The position numbers and the translations under genes were made by a program. 64,000 nucleotides of DNA from Chlamydia gallinacea 08-1274/3. Its GTDB lineage: Bacteria > Chlamydiota > Chlamydiia > Chlamydiales > Chlamydiaceae. Positions within the stretch are counted from its first letter, which is position 1. Every line of letters begins with the position of its first letter. The stretch lies in contig NZ_CP015840.1 of NCBI RefSeq assembly GCF_000471025.2, positions 1 through 64,000 on the forward strand. The letters run 5' to 3'. The notes under the pieces were generated by a model that saw nothing but the letters and a program-made list of their open reading frames with translations, made no database searches and had not been told where the DNA came from. Positions 40,135-49,296 of this stretch are shown here, piece by piece.

Positions 40135-40173
40135 ATTATCATTGCATGTTTTAAATTTTTTATTGTTATTTGT

Positions 40174-40179
40174 TATAAT
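40174..40179 (+). promoter_or_regulatory. Possible -10 element upstream of the 153-residue ORF
   Basis: Perfect TATAAT about 50 bp before the ATG at 40231. The -35 region at 17 bp is poor (TTAAAT). Confidence 0.4.
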
Positions 40180-40230
40180 TCTCTTTATTATAAGAGCATT
40201 TCTACAATCTAGGGGAAACTTCATCTCAAT

Positions 40231-40692
40231 ATGAGCATGATCTCTAGACAAGTGATTTGTTTTAATCACTATCACACTCCTAAGGGATATCCAGTAAATT
40301 CTCTTGAGAGAACATCAATAATTATTATCCAAAATCCTTTATACCGGTCATGTTTTGAGAAAGCGCTAAGTTACTTTCCTCTATTCAGTACATGCACGGG
40401 AATCCGAGCTTTTTTAGGTCTTTCTGCAATAAAAGAAAGTTTAGAAATCCGCATCCACGGAGTCGGTACACGGTGTCCTTTTTATCCTTGTATAACAATC
40501 AATTCTGATCTTGTTTCCATTAAACGACAGGCTTGGCTAGAGCTCTTGGGAATTAAAGGTTTATTCATGATCTATCACTTAGTAGTTAAAGTTGTATGCT
40601 TTTTCTTAGCTTATTGCCGACATATACTAAAATGTCCCCGAAGCAAACCAATAAAATCCCCACAAGAAAAAATTTTAGATTTGATAAACTAG
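40231..40692 (+). CDS. Hypothetical protein
   Basis: A 153-residue protein I do not recognise. The N-terminal half is soluble and rich in Ile, Ser and aromatic residues. A hydrophobic helix (about 112-133, KGLFMIYHLVVKVVCFFLAYC) lies near the C-terminus and is followed by a basic tail, suggesting a tail-anchored topology or an Inc-like protein with one lobe. It lies between tmRNA and the convergent phoH, with a TATAAT box upstream. Confidence 0.6.
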   Translation: MSMISRQVICFNHYHTPKGYPVNSLERTSIIIIQNPLYRSCFEKALSYFPLFSTCTGIRAFLGLSAIKESLEIRIHGVGTRCPFYPCITINSDLVSIKRQAWLELLGIKGLFMIYHLVVKVVCFFLAYCRHILKCPRSKPIKSPQEKILDLIN

Positions 40693-40710
40693 AAGAGTGT
40701 ATCGTCCCCA

Positions 40711-42012
40711 CTATAAAATTGCTGCTGCCGCTGCTGCAAGCTCGGAACGCTCTGTCTTTGTCATAAACATATGGCCATATAAAGAAAGATGGTGAAACTT
40801 ACCTACTAAATAGGTAAGCCCATTAGAGTTTTCATCAAAGTAGAGACTATCAATTTGCGTGGGATCCCCTGTCAAAACAATTTTAGTTCCCTTACCTGCA
40901 CGAGAAATAATGGTTTTAATCTCATGAGGAGTCAAATTTTGAGCTTCATCAATAATCATAAATACTTTGGGCAAGGATCTTCCACGAATATAAGTCAAAG
41001 CTTCCATCTCTAACTTTTTTGCCTCCATTAAAGAGTGGAGAGCTTCGGAAAAATCTCCCATACCATAAATATTAAAGAGAAATTCCATGTTATCATAAAT
41101 GGGCTGCATCCAATGTAAAAGTTTCTCTTCTTTTAAGCCTGGGAGGAAACCGATGTCTTTCCCCATAGGAACAATTGGACGGCTAATTAATAACTTATTG
41201 TAGTTTCCTTTGTCAAACACCTGATACATAGCTGCAGCTAATGCCAGAACTGTTTTCCCTGATCCTGCTTGACCCATTAAAGTCACTAACTTAATATCAT
41301 CCCGCAAAAGTAGATCCAAAGCACACTTTTGCTCCATATTTAATGGTTGGATTCCCCAAATATTCTGTGGAAGATCCTTCAAAGCAATTATGCGTTTTTC
41401 TTTCTCTGAGTAACGACCTAAAGCAAAATAGTTCCCCTCACTAGACAGGAAAAAATACTCATTAGGTGACGGGAGAGTCTCCGGACATATATCTACATAT
41501 CCCCGAGCATAAAAACTTTCTATATCGGATACAGATACTCGAAGCTCCCTATATCCACGATACAATGAACGGAAGGAAAACCTTTTGTTTTCATAATCCT
41601 TAGATTCTATGCCTAGAGCCTCTGCACGCACACGCCGACTTAGACTTTTTGTCACAAAAACCATCGGTTCACGCTGAGCAATAATTTGTAATAATTCTAA
41701 AGTCAGGAGTTTTCGACGTTTTTCTTCATTCGATAAATTAGTTATAGAAGAGACCTCGATACGCAATTCACTGCCATTAGGCAAGATAATACCGTCAATA
41801 TGATTTCCCTCTCTTTCTAAAAGCAAACGAATATTACTCAAAGCACGTGAAGCATTTTTAGCCGATTCATCACGAAACTTAGCACATCCCTCTAACTCCT
41901 CAATCACAGTAAAAGGAATAATGATACGCGTATCTTCAAAAGAAGATAAAGCTTCAGGATCATAAATGAATACACTTGTATCAATGACCATGGTTTTGTT
42001 CATTTTTTTCAT
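40711..42012 (-). CDS. phoH: PIN-PhoH protein (PhoH2 type)
   Basis: The N-terminal PIN nuclease domain (about 1-145) has acidic residues in VIDTSVFIYDPEAL, PFTVIEELEGC and VFVTKSLSRR. It is joined to a PhoH ATPase domain with Walker A LMGQAGSGKTVLALAAA near residue 250 and Walker B FMIIDEAQNLTPHEIKTIISRAG. PhoH2 proteins have been described as sequence-dependent RNases with RNA-unwinding activity. No antitoxin partner gene is adjacent. 433 residues; the start could be MKKMNK or the internal MNKTM. Confidence 0.93.
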   Translation of the reverse strand: MKKMNKTMVIDTSVFIYDPEALSSFEDTRIIIPFTVIEELEGCAKFRDESAKNASRALSNIRLLLEREGNHIDGIILPNGSELRIEVSSITNLSNEEKRRKLLTLELLQIIAQREPMVFVTKSLSRRVRAEALGIESKDYENKRFSFRSLYRGYRELRVSVSDIESFYARGYVDICPETLPSPNEYFFLSSEGNYFALGRYSEKEKRIIALKDLPQNIWGIQPLNMEQKCALDLLLRDDIKLVTLMGQAGSGKTVLALAAAMYQVFDKGNYNKLLISRPIVPMGKDIGFLPGLKEEKLLHWMQPIYDNMEFLFNIYGMGDFSEALHSLMEAKKLEMEALTYIRGRSLPKVFMIIDEAQNLTPHEIKTIISRAGKGTKIVLTGDPTQIDSLYFDENSNGLTYLVGKFHHLSLYGHMFMTKTERSELAAAAAAIL

Positions 42013-42333
42013 TCACTCCCTAAAGCAATAAAGAGGTTGACCATTGAATTTTCTACTAAATCTAGATCTACGAATACCAAATTCTATGCATTGTGCGTAT
42101 ACAATAAAGTAACAATCCTAAGGAATTCCAACGATAAAAATTTATTAGAAGCTCCTCAAGCTTTTTATATAATTCTCAATAAAAAAAACTCTATCCTTAT
42201 TCCTTCTGAATACGATAAAGAAATTGGGACAAAATTTAGCATTCTATAGATCCAACTGCTAATTTAATTGTCAAAAAAACATAACTTCCCTAAAATGACG
42301 ATCAAGAACAATAAAAGTTACTACTGAGGCGCT
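42013..42333. other. 321-bp divergent intergenic region
   Basis: Lies between phoH and the zinc-motif protein. It contains an open frame of 70 codons (42037-42249, TTG start, no ATG, no ribosome site) that I do not consider supported. AT-rich; it probably carries promoters for both flanking genes. Confidence 0.5.
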
Positions 42334-43068
42334 ATGAAATTGAAAATTAACGATCAACTCATCTGCATTCCCCCCTACATCTCTGCACGCTGGAATCAAA
42401 TAGCTTTTATTGAATCACAAGAGGGAGAAATTAAGGATCAAGCTACTCTAAAACTCCACTTAATTGATGGGAAAGTCGTTTCCATCCCTAACTTAGATCA
42501 AGCTATCATTGATATTGCTTTTCAGGAACACCTACTCTACCTTGAATCTTCACAAGCACATCGAGATGAAAGTGGACGTGAAGAGGATAAGCTAGGTGCA
42601 TTAATCAATGTACTGCAACAACTATCTAAAGACACGGATATCCACATATTTTCACCCAAAAGCTTAATGTCTCCATTATTTGGGGCAAATCCCATAGAAA
42701 TGATCTTACAACATAACCCAGAGCATAAAGATCATCCAGATGCTCCCACGGATATCTTAGAAAAAATGGTCACCGCTATTCGCGCTCTTGTAGGGAACAA
42801 TCCCTCTTTTCTACCTAAGCCAGAGCCACATTGCAACTGTATGCACTGCCAAATTGGTAGAGTGATTGGTGAAGAAGAAGAGGCTCCTGTTTCTGAACAA
42901 GACTTATCTTTTCGTACATGGGATATCAGCCAAAGTGGAAACAAACTCTATGTTGTAACTAATCCCCTAGATCCTAATGAACAATTCAGTGTCTATTTAG
43001 GTACACCCATAGGATGTACATGTGGACAATTAAATTGTGAGCATGTCAAAGCTGTTCTCTATACTTAA
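42334..43068 (+). CDS. Conserved chlamydial protein with SWIM-like zinc motif
   Basis: Unknown function, 244 residues, cytoplasmic. The last 20 residues contain C228-x-C230-x4-C235-x-H237 (CTCGQLNCEH), which is the spacing of a SWIM zinc finger (CxCxnCxH). A second cysteine cluster, C167-x-C169-x2-C172 (CNCMHC), lies upstream. SWIM motifs occur in nucleic-acid and protein-interaction factors. The N-terminal 100 residues are a mixed alpha/beta region without recognisable motifs. It precedes the SH3b gene, which has its own promoter. Confidence 0.8.
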   Translation: MKLKINDQLICIPPYISARWNQIAFIESQEGEIKDQATLKLHLIDGKVVSIPNLDQAIIDIAFQEHLLYLESSQAHRDESGREEDKLGALINVLQQLSKDTDIHIFSPKSLMSPLFGANPIEMILQHNPEHKDHPDAPTDILEKMVTAIRALVGNNPSFLPKPEPHCNCMHCQIGRVIGEEEEAPVSEQDLSFRTWDISQSGNKLYVVTNPLDPNEQFSVYLGTPIGCTCGQLNCEHVKAVLYT

Positions 43069-43086
43069 GGTAACTTAGTAAGACAA

Positions 43087-43114
43087 TTGACTTTTTCACT
43101 ATAGTCGATATAAT
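43087..43114 (+). promoter_or_regulatory. Strong sigma66-type promoter of the SH3b gene
   Basis: TTGACT (43087-43092), a 16-bp spacer, then a perfect TATAAT (43109-43114). The RNA start would be near 43121, giving a leader of about 65 nt before the ATG at 43186, which has a GGAG ribosome site. Confidence 0.75.
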
Positions 43115-43185
43115 TCTCTTTTCAAGGGACGGTGCTCAAGTCTCGCTTTTGTATTGATTTTGTGAACGCATTGTAGGAGTAAAGC

Positions 43186-44403
43186 ATGCGAATTCTAACG
43201 ATTTCTATGCTTTTGTTGGCCATCATTACGGGAGATAACTTATCTACCGCACATGCAGCGAGTACGTCAAAAATCTCAGGTCAACCAGTAGAAACGTCTG
43301 CATTTACCCCATTCACTGGAGAAATTAAAGGAGAGCGGGTTCGTCTACGCCTAGCACCTCATGTAGATAGTTCTATTATCAAGGAGCTTTCTAAAGGAGA
43401 TTATGTTGCTGTTATTGGAGAAAGTAAGGATTACTACATAGTATCTGCTCCCGAGGGACTTAAAGGTTATATATTTCGCACATTTGTGTTAGATAACATT
43501 ATTGAAGGAGAACAAGTGAATGTTCGTCTAGAGCCTTCAACATCTTCTCCAGTGCTAGCCCGCCTATCTCGAGGAACAGAAATCCAAACAACTTCAAATC
43601 AACCTCAAGGGAAATGGTTGGAAATCATCCTCCCTAATCAGTGTTCCTTCTATATTGCTAAAAATTTCGTTACGAATAAAGGGCCACTAGATCTCTACAA
43701 ACATAGAGAAGGCCAGAAAAAAATCGCTTTAGATCTCCTAGAATCAGCCAAGGCATTTGCTAAAGAAGAGCTTCAAAAAACTTTAGATGCTATTGATCTT
43801 GAATCCATTTATAAGAAAATTAATCTTGTACAATCAGAAGAGTTCAAAAACATTCCTGGTCTACAACCTCTTATACAAAAAGCACTGGAGGAAATCCAAG
43901 ATACCTATCTCTCCAAGTCTCTGCTAAATCAAAACAAAGATTCGGGGATCCATTCTTTGAGAGGTTTAGAAGTTTCTCATGTAGAAACGTCTACTCCTAC
44001 TCAATCGTTATTATCTCAACATATCCGTAAACAAACTAAAATCAAAACTTCTCCTAAAGTACAAAGCCGTGAAAACCTTGAGTATTCGTTATATAAAGTT
44101 TGGTTAGACATGCAACCCCAAGGTAATCCGAAAAAATTGACTTTAGAAGCCTTCTATGAAGAAGAACAAAAGAAAAAACAAATTTTAGTTGGTGAGTTAG
44201 ATATTTATCCCCATGTTGTAAAAAACAATCCCGGCGATTACTTACTCAAAGATAAAGAAAATGTAGTAGCCTTTGTTTACGCAACCAAAATTGACTTGGA
44301 AAAATGGCTAGGGAAACGTGTATCCGTAGAATGCCTTCCGCGTCCTAACAACTACTTTGCTTTTCCTGCTTATCATATCATCAGCATTAAAGAAATTTCC
44401 TAG
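43186..44403 (+). CDS. Exported protein with two bacterial SH3 (SH3b) domains
   Basis: 405 residues with a Sec signal peptide (ILTISMLLLAIITGDNLSTAHA, cleavage after AHA near residue 25). Two consecutive SH3b domains follow: about 48-103 (ERVRLRLAPHVDSSIIKEL, GLKGYIFRTFVLDN) and about 106-160 (EQVNVRLEPSTSSPVLARL, FYIAKNFV). The C-terminal half is a helical region followed by a globular end with GELDIYPHVVKNNPGDYLL. SH3b domains usually bind cell-wall peptides, so a periplasmic peptidoglycan-related role is plausible, but no catalytic domain is visible. Confidence 0.85.
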   Translation: MRILTISMLLLAIITGDNLSTAHAASTSKISGQPVETSAFTPFTGEIKGERVRLRLAPHVDSSIIKELSKGDYVAVIGESKDYYIVSAPEGLKGYIFRTFVLDNIIEGEQVNVRLEPSTSSPVLARLSRGTEIQTTSNQPQGKWLEIILPNQCSFYIAKNFVTNKGPLDLYKHREGQKKIALDLLESAKAFAKEELQKTLDAIDLESIYKKINLVQSEEFKNIPGLQPLIQKALEEIQDTYLSKSLLNQNKDSGIHSLRGLEVSHVETSTPTQSLLSQHIRKQTKIKTSPKVQSRENLEYSLYKVWLDMQPQGNPKKLTLEAFYEEEQKKKQILVGELDIYPHVVKNNPGDYLLKDKENVVAFVYATKIDLEKWLGKRVSVECLPRPNNYFAFPAYHIISIKEIS

Positions 44404-44470
44404 GCTTCTAAATTTTACTAACATAGAAGTAAGAACGAAGCCCTTTATTCTAAAAGCCCGATAATACAGT

Positions 44471-44508
44471 AAAACCTAGCAAGATCGTGTAACGACTTGC
44501 TAGGTTTT
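44471..44508. terminator. Bidirectional terminator between the SH3b gene and cydB
   Basis: A perfect 13-bp inverted repeat, AAAACCTAGCAAG (44471-44483) and CTTGCTAGGTTTT (44496-44508), with an extra TCG/CGA pair set in the loop. The A/T ends give a T tract on both strands, which suits two convergent genes. Confidence 0.88.
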
Positions 44509-44511
44509 GTG

Positions 44512-45576
44512 TTAATACACAGAAGGAAAATCCGTCTTACCCCGGAACACACGATAAACATAAATAGTATAACCAATGATTAATGGTAATCCAATAAGCA
44601 CAATAAGGAGTAATGTTTGTAAAGTCTTCGTACTTGCTGCGGCATTATAAATAGTATAACTATACTCCGAACTTACTGTTGAGAACAAAAGATTAGGGAA
44701 AAGCACGATGACCGTGGATAAAATTAAAAGCAGCAAGTTATAGGAAGAATAGCAAAAAGCGCGTCTATAACGTTGTTTTACTATACAAGTCTTTACAGCC
44801 AAACAACCACATAAAATCATGGACATGAAAAGAATCAATAAGGGGTATGCAGGAATTCCAGGGAAGTTCCCTACGGAGAAAGCATTGCCTTTTGTCTGTG
44901 GAATCATTAAAAGAGACGCACTAATTAATAGTAAGTAGACTACAAGAAATGCGGACAGAAAATAAGGAAAACGTTTAATCAAACGCTGTTGTAAATCCCC
45001 TGAAATCTTCATTAATGCGAAAGTAATTGCGTGAATGGCAAATACACAAGTAACAAGTAATCCACATAATAAGGCATAAGGACGAAAAAAAAGCACCCAA
45101 GATACAGAAGCATAAGGAGTTGTTGGAGACAAGGGCAACCCTAAAAGTAAATTGCCTACTAATATGCCTAAGAAAAAACTAATCAGTAATCCTGAAACGC
45201 AAAACAGAATATCCCAAAACCCTTTCCACTGTTTAGATTCTGTTTTACTACGAAATTCTAAGGCGCATCCCCGAAAAATATATAGTAAAACTAGAGTCCA
45301 TATGGGCATATAAAACATAGACAGTAACATCCCATAAGCTGATGGAAAACCTGCGAAAAGACCACCAAAAATAATGATAAGCCAGACTTCATTCCCATCC
45401 CAAACCGGGCCTATGGAGTTTAATAAACTCCGTCTCTCTTTATCATCTCGAGAAATAAAATAAATCGTACTCATCCCTAAATCAAAACCATCTCCTAGAG
45501 AATAAGCAAATACGGCAACCATAAGTATGGCGTACCAAGCAATAGGTAAAATTGAAGCTAAAGAAAATTCCATCAT
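44512..45576 (-). CDS. cydB: Cytochrome bd oxidase subunit II
   Basis: Membrane subunit of the quinol oxidase that reduces O2 to water with high affinity. 354 residues with about eight to nine helices. The N-terminal block AYSLGDGFDLGMSTIYFISRDDKERRSLLNSIGPVWDGNEVWLIIIFGGLFAGFP is diagnostic; the Asp and Glu in this block are family hallmarks. It overlaps cydA by 4 bp. Confidence 0.96.
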   Translation of the reverse strand: MMEFSLASILPIAWYAILMVAVFAYSLGDGFDLGMSTIYFISRDDKERRSLLNSIGPVWDGNEVWLIIIFGGLFAGFPSAYGMLLSMFYMPIWTLVLLYIFRGCALEFRSKTESKQWKGFWDILFCVSGLLISFFLGILVGNLLLGLPLSPTTPYASVSWVLFFRPYALLCGLLVTCVFAIHAITFALMKISGDLQQRLIKRFPYFLSAFLVVYLLLISASLLMIPQTKGNAFSVGNFPGIPAYPLLILFMSMILCGCLAVKTCIVKQRYRRAFCYSSYNLLLLILSTVIVLFPNLLFSTVSSEYSYTIYNAAASTKTLQTLLLIVLIGLPLIIGYTIYVYRVFRGKTDFPSVY

Positions 45577-46916
45577 GATATTTCCACCTCATTAAGGTCA
45601 TTTTGATCAGGTCCTCGCTGTACCTTTTTACATAAAAGAAAAATAAATAGAGACAAAAGGCAAATAAACACTAAACTAAATAAAACTAAAGACTGAATAA
45701 CTTGTCCTTTCTGGATTATAGGAGAAACAGCATCTTTTGTTTTTAATAAGCCATACACAATCCAGGGCTGTCTTCCTATTTCAGCAGCACACCACCCAAT
45801 CTCATTACAGATTTCAGGACAGAAAACAGAAAAAGATAGTAGGCATAAAATCCAAGGTTTTAGTGCCCAACGTTGCTTTTTATAAACACACCAAGCCACT
45901 AAGGCGAGAAGCACCATAACCCCCCAAAGCATCACCATAAGATGATACAACTGAAAAACAACAGGGACATTTGGCCATTCGTCTTGAGGAACCTGATCCA
46001 AACCGACAACAGGAGTTTTTATATTTCTATGAACTAAAAACGATAAAGCTCCTGGAATGGGTAGACCTCGCACCTTCTGATTCTTAACATCAACAATTCC
46101 AAATAAATAGATAGGTGTATATTCTTTCGTTTTAAACACTCCTTCAAAAGCAGCTAATTTCGCAGGTTGATGTTTAGCAACTCCACGAGCAGAAACATCT
46201 GCTGACCATAGCTGTAAAATCAAGACTATCATTCCTAGAATGGCTCCTAACTTCATTCCCTGACGAGCAAAAGCCTCATAACGCTGCTTAAGTAAATAAA
46301 AAGCACTTACACTAATAACAAGAAAAATTCCCGATAACCATGTTCCTAGTACCACATGGACAAATCGGGACATGCTTGAAGGAGAAAAAACTACTTCCCA
46401 AAATGAAGATAACATAGGAACCATCCGACCATTATGCATAGCTAGGGAATAACCTGAAGGTGTTTGCATCCAAGAATTCGCACAAACAATCCAAAAAGCA
46501 CTCATATGAGCACCCAAAGCTACCATGCACGTAGCAAAGAAATGCATATTTTTCGACACTTTGTAACGCCCAAATAATAAAACCCCTAAAAATCCTGATT
46601 CTAAGAAAAATGCAAAAATCCCCTCACTACCTAGTAAAGTACCAAAAATGTTTCCGGTGTATTCTGAAAATCTTGACCAGTTAGAACCAAACGAAAAAAT
46701 CTGCATGATTCCTGTAACTACACCCACAACAAAGGTTAACGCAAATATATTGGTCCAAAACCATGTCATCTGTTTATAGATATTCTTCTTCGTAATGAGA
46801 TACAAGCCTTCCATAACTACGAGCATCATGCTTATACCCATGCTCAAAGGCACAAACAAGTAATGAAAGGCAATGAATAACCCAAACTGTATCCTAGATA
46901 ACATCACTACATCCAT
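45573..46916 (-). CDS. cydA: Cytochrome bd oxidase subunit I
   Basis: Haem-bearing subunit of cytochrome bd. Seen: the N-terminal RIQFGLFIAFHYLFVPLSMG with a haem His, FSFGSNWSRFSEYTGNIFGTLLGSEGIFAFFLES, the Q-loop Lys/Glu region and the C-terminal NEIGWCAAEIGRQPWIVYGLLKTKDAVSP. At 447 residues the periplasmic Q-loop is short compared with the E. coli form. It is the first gene of cydAB and is divergent from cdaA. Confidence 0.96.
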   Translation of the reverse strand: MDVVMLSRIQFGLFIAFHYLFVPLSMGISMMLVVMEGLYLITKKNIYKQMTWFWTNIFALTFVVGVVTGIMQIFSFGSNWSRFSEYTGNIFGTLLGSEGIFAFFLESGFLGVLLFGRYKVSKNMHFFATCMVALGAHMSAFWIVCANSWMQTPSGYSLAMHNGRMVPMLSSFWEVVFSPSSMSRFVHVVLGTWLSGIFLVISVSAFYLLKQRYEAFARQGMKLGAILGMIVLILQLWSADVSARGVAKHQPAKLAAFEGVFKTKEYTPIYLFGIVDVKNQKVRGLPIPGALSFLVHRNIKTPVVGLDQVPQDEWPNVPVVFQLYHLMVMLWGVMVLLALVAWCVYKKQRWALKPWILCLLSFSVFCPEICNEIGWCAAEIGRQPWIVYGLLKTKDAVSPIIQKGQVIQSLVLFSLVFICLLSLFIFLLCKKVQRGPDQNDLNEVEIS

Positions 46917-47113
46917 AAGTCCGCCAGAAAATCAAAGAATAAATAAAACACCTGTAATGTGAAGTATAAGACAAACTATTGCAACTATAAAATACTTTGC
47001 TGTTAACTCTTTTGTATGCTACAGTGGTGTATTATCCTCTTTTACAAAGCATTTGCTTCCCCATAATGGTAAGCATCTCGTCGAGTATTCCATTTCTAGG
47101 AAACTAGTAAAAT

Positions 47114-47908
47114 ATGCCCATAGATATCACTTACTATACAACCCCCTTACTGGAAATTCTTTTAATTTGGTTAATCCTTAACTATTTATTAAAGTTCCTA
47201 TGGGGAACACGAGCTATGGACGTTATTTTTGGTTTACTCGTTTTTCTTTGTCTATTCGTTTTAGCAGATAAACTTCATTTCCCCATCATTCGACGCTTAA
47301 TGTTACATGTCGTTAATATAGCTGCTATTGTTGTTTTTATTATTTTCCAACCAGAAATACGCTTAGCTTTATCTCGTGTACGCTTTCCTGGAAAAAAATT
47401 TGCTATTGATTTGCAAGACCAATTTATTGATCATTTAACATCCTGTATTTACCAACTATCGGAAAGACAAATCGGAGCTCTCGTTGTTCTTGAAAATAAA
47501 AATTCCTTTGATGAATTTCTGAGCTTTTCCTCAGTAAAAATTAACGCAAACTTTTCAGAAGAGCTCCTAGAAACTATATTCGAACCTTCCTCCCCACTAC
47601 ATGATGGAGCAGTCATTCTCCGTGGAGACACCATTGCTTATGCACGTGTTGTTCTGCCTTTAGCCCATGATACTACACAATTATCCCGTTCTATGGGAAC
47701 ACGTCATCGAGCTGCTTTAGGTGCTAGCCAACGTACTGATGCATTAATTATCACTGTATCCGAAGAAAACGGTCAGGTTTCCTTATCTCGAGATGGAATT
47801 TTAACTCGTGGAGTGAAGATGGACCGGTTTAAGTCTGTACTTAGAAGTCTCCTTGCTCTTAAAGAACATAAACGCAAACCCTTTAGCTCATGGATCTGGA
47901 AAAAATGA
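47114..47908 (+). CDS. cdaA: Diadenylate cyclase CdaA (c-di-AMP synthase)
   Basis: Makes cyclic di-AMP from two ATP at the inner membrane. The N-terminus has three hydrophobic helices (about 8-95). The DAC (DisA_N) domain follows with the catalytic DGA in SPLHDGAVILRGDTI near residue 163 and RHR in SMGTRHRAALGASQRTDAL near residue 197. The 264 residues match CdaA/YbbP. The stop overlaps the cdaR start codon. Chlamydial c-di-AMP is known to be sensed by host STING. Confidence 0.95.
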   Translation: MPIDITYYTTPLLEILLIWLILNYLLKFLWGTRAMDVIFGLLVFLCLFVLADKLHFPIIRRLMLHVVNIAAIVVFIIFQPEIRLALSRVRFPGKKFAIDLQDQFIDHLTSCIYQLSERQIGALVVLENKNSFDEFLSFSSVKINANFSEELLETIFEPSSPLHDGAVILRGDTIAYARVVLPLAHDTTQLSRSMGTRHRAALGASQRTDALIITVSEENGQVSLSRDGILTRGVKMDRFKSVLRSLLALKEHKRKPFSSWIWKK

Positions 47909-49173
47909 TCAATTTTTTTTCTCGTTTTTTCACTCGCAATTGGCTTAGAAAAATTGTTTCTTTAGGGTTTGCTATTATTATTTGGATTCTCGTAGGACAA
48001 TCTGTAACCATTACTCGCACGTTAAATAATGTTTCCGTACGTATTGTAGATCTTTCTCCAGAACAAACAGTATTAGGCCTTAAAAGCAATGGGTTACTTG
48101 ATAAAAAGGTCTCTATAACTATTACAGGAAATAAAAATACTGTTCATGATTTACGTCCCACGAATTTAGAAGTCGTCATTAGCGCTGCCGGTCATACAGA
48201 AAGTTGGATTGCCACTATTGATAAATACAACTTGGTAAGCTTAGATGAAGAAACCAATATCCGTAGAGATATCCAAAGTGTATCTGCCGATGATATTTTC
48301 ATTCGCCTGACACAATACATTACTGAGGACATCACAGTAACAATCACCACTCCCGTGGGTAGTCCCCCTAAAGGATATGAATATCTTGATGTCTGGCCTA
48401 AATATCTTGTTCAAAAGGTCAGTGGACCAAAAGAATATGTCAATGCTTTAAAAGAACAAGGCTTAGAGCTCACCTTTAACTTAAATAAGGTGTCTTTCGA
48501 AGAGCTGGAAAGAAATCGTATTGCTCAAGGAAATCATGATGAAATTATTTTCCCTATTCCTAAAGAGTGGAAAAAAATTCTCATTCCGTTTGGCAATACA
48601 AATACCTATGAACAGTTAAATGATCCCCAAGCAGATTTTCTTCGTTTACTATTTCTGAAGCAAGAATTGATCCCTCTTAATCTGAATCTTCCTGTTTTAC
48701 TTTTCTTTCCAGTAAAATATAGTCATATCTTTAACCCCTTGGCTTATCACTTAGAGCCTTCACCCCCTATTATCCTCAATCAAGGGATCTACCAAATCAA
48801 CATTCCTTTATATGCTAAAGATGTCAGTAAACTTTTCTTAGATGTAGTAAAAAATAATATTGTCATAGCCATTGTTATGGCTCCTTCTCAGAGGAACAAT
48901 TTCATGAATTGGGCTGTAGAATTTATAGATGAAAAAACTCTTGAAGACACCTATGTTCAGGCTATTCTTGCTCAAGAACATGGCGTCCTTCATGATTTTG
49001 CTTTAATTGATGAAACCAGTATACGACACCGATTTCGTGAGTACTTAAGAAAGCTTTCTTTATTTGGTAAAGATGGCTTGCCACTGCATTTGTTTCCTGA
49101 AGTTTCTCATAATAAAGTAATTATTCATTCAAAAGTTATTGAAAATACTAAATTTCATACAAAAGAAAAGTAA
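47905..49173 (+). CDS. cdaR: YbbR-domain protein, CdaR-like regulator of CdaA
   Basis: An N-terminal membrane helix (LRKIVSLGFAIIIWILVG) is followed by YbbR-type beta repeats (TRTLNNVSVRIVDL; GLKSNGLLDKKVSITITGNKNTVHDL), expected outside the inner membrane. CdaR proteins bind and modulate CdaA. I choose the ATG at 47905, which overlaps the cdaA stop as ATGA. An earlier in-frame ATG at 47890 is possible. About 422 residues. The last third has no repeat that I can recognise. Confidence 0.85.
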   Translation: MINFFSRFFTRNWLRKIVSLGFAIIIWILVGQSVTITRTLNNVSVRIVDLSPEQTVLGLKSNGLLDKKVSITITGNKNTVHDLRPTNLEVVISAAGHTESWIATIDKYNLVSLDEETNIRRDIQSVSADDIFIRLTQYITEDITVTITTPVGSPPKGYEYLDVWPKYLVQKVSGPKEYVNALKEQGLELTFNLNKVSFEELERNRIAQGNHDEIIFPIPKEWKKILIPFGNTNTYEQLNDPQADFLRLLFLKQELIPLNLNLPVLLFFPVKYSHIFNPLAYHLEPSPPIILNQGIYQINIPLYAKDVSKLFLDVVKNNIVIAIVMAPSQRNNFMNWAVEFIDEKTLEDTYVQAILAQEHGVLHDFALIDETSIRHRFREYLRKLSLFGKDGLPLHLFPEVSHNKVIIHSKVIENTKFHTKEK

Positions 49174-49296
49174 GGCATAAAATTTCTTAGAAGACTTAAT
49201 CATGCTATTGTTAAAATCAATTTAACGAAAAAACACTTCTTAGAACAAATAAGAATCTTCCAAAATATTTAATTTCGTTCTAGTTTGGCTATCATA

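Noticed and set aside
42037-42249. 70-codon plus-strand open frame in the phoH-divergent intergenic region
   Set aside because: Begins with TTG, has no ATG or ribosome site, and shows no protein family feature. Without conservation data it is best treated as chance.
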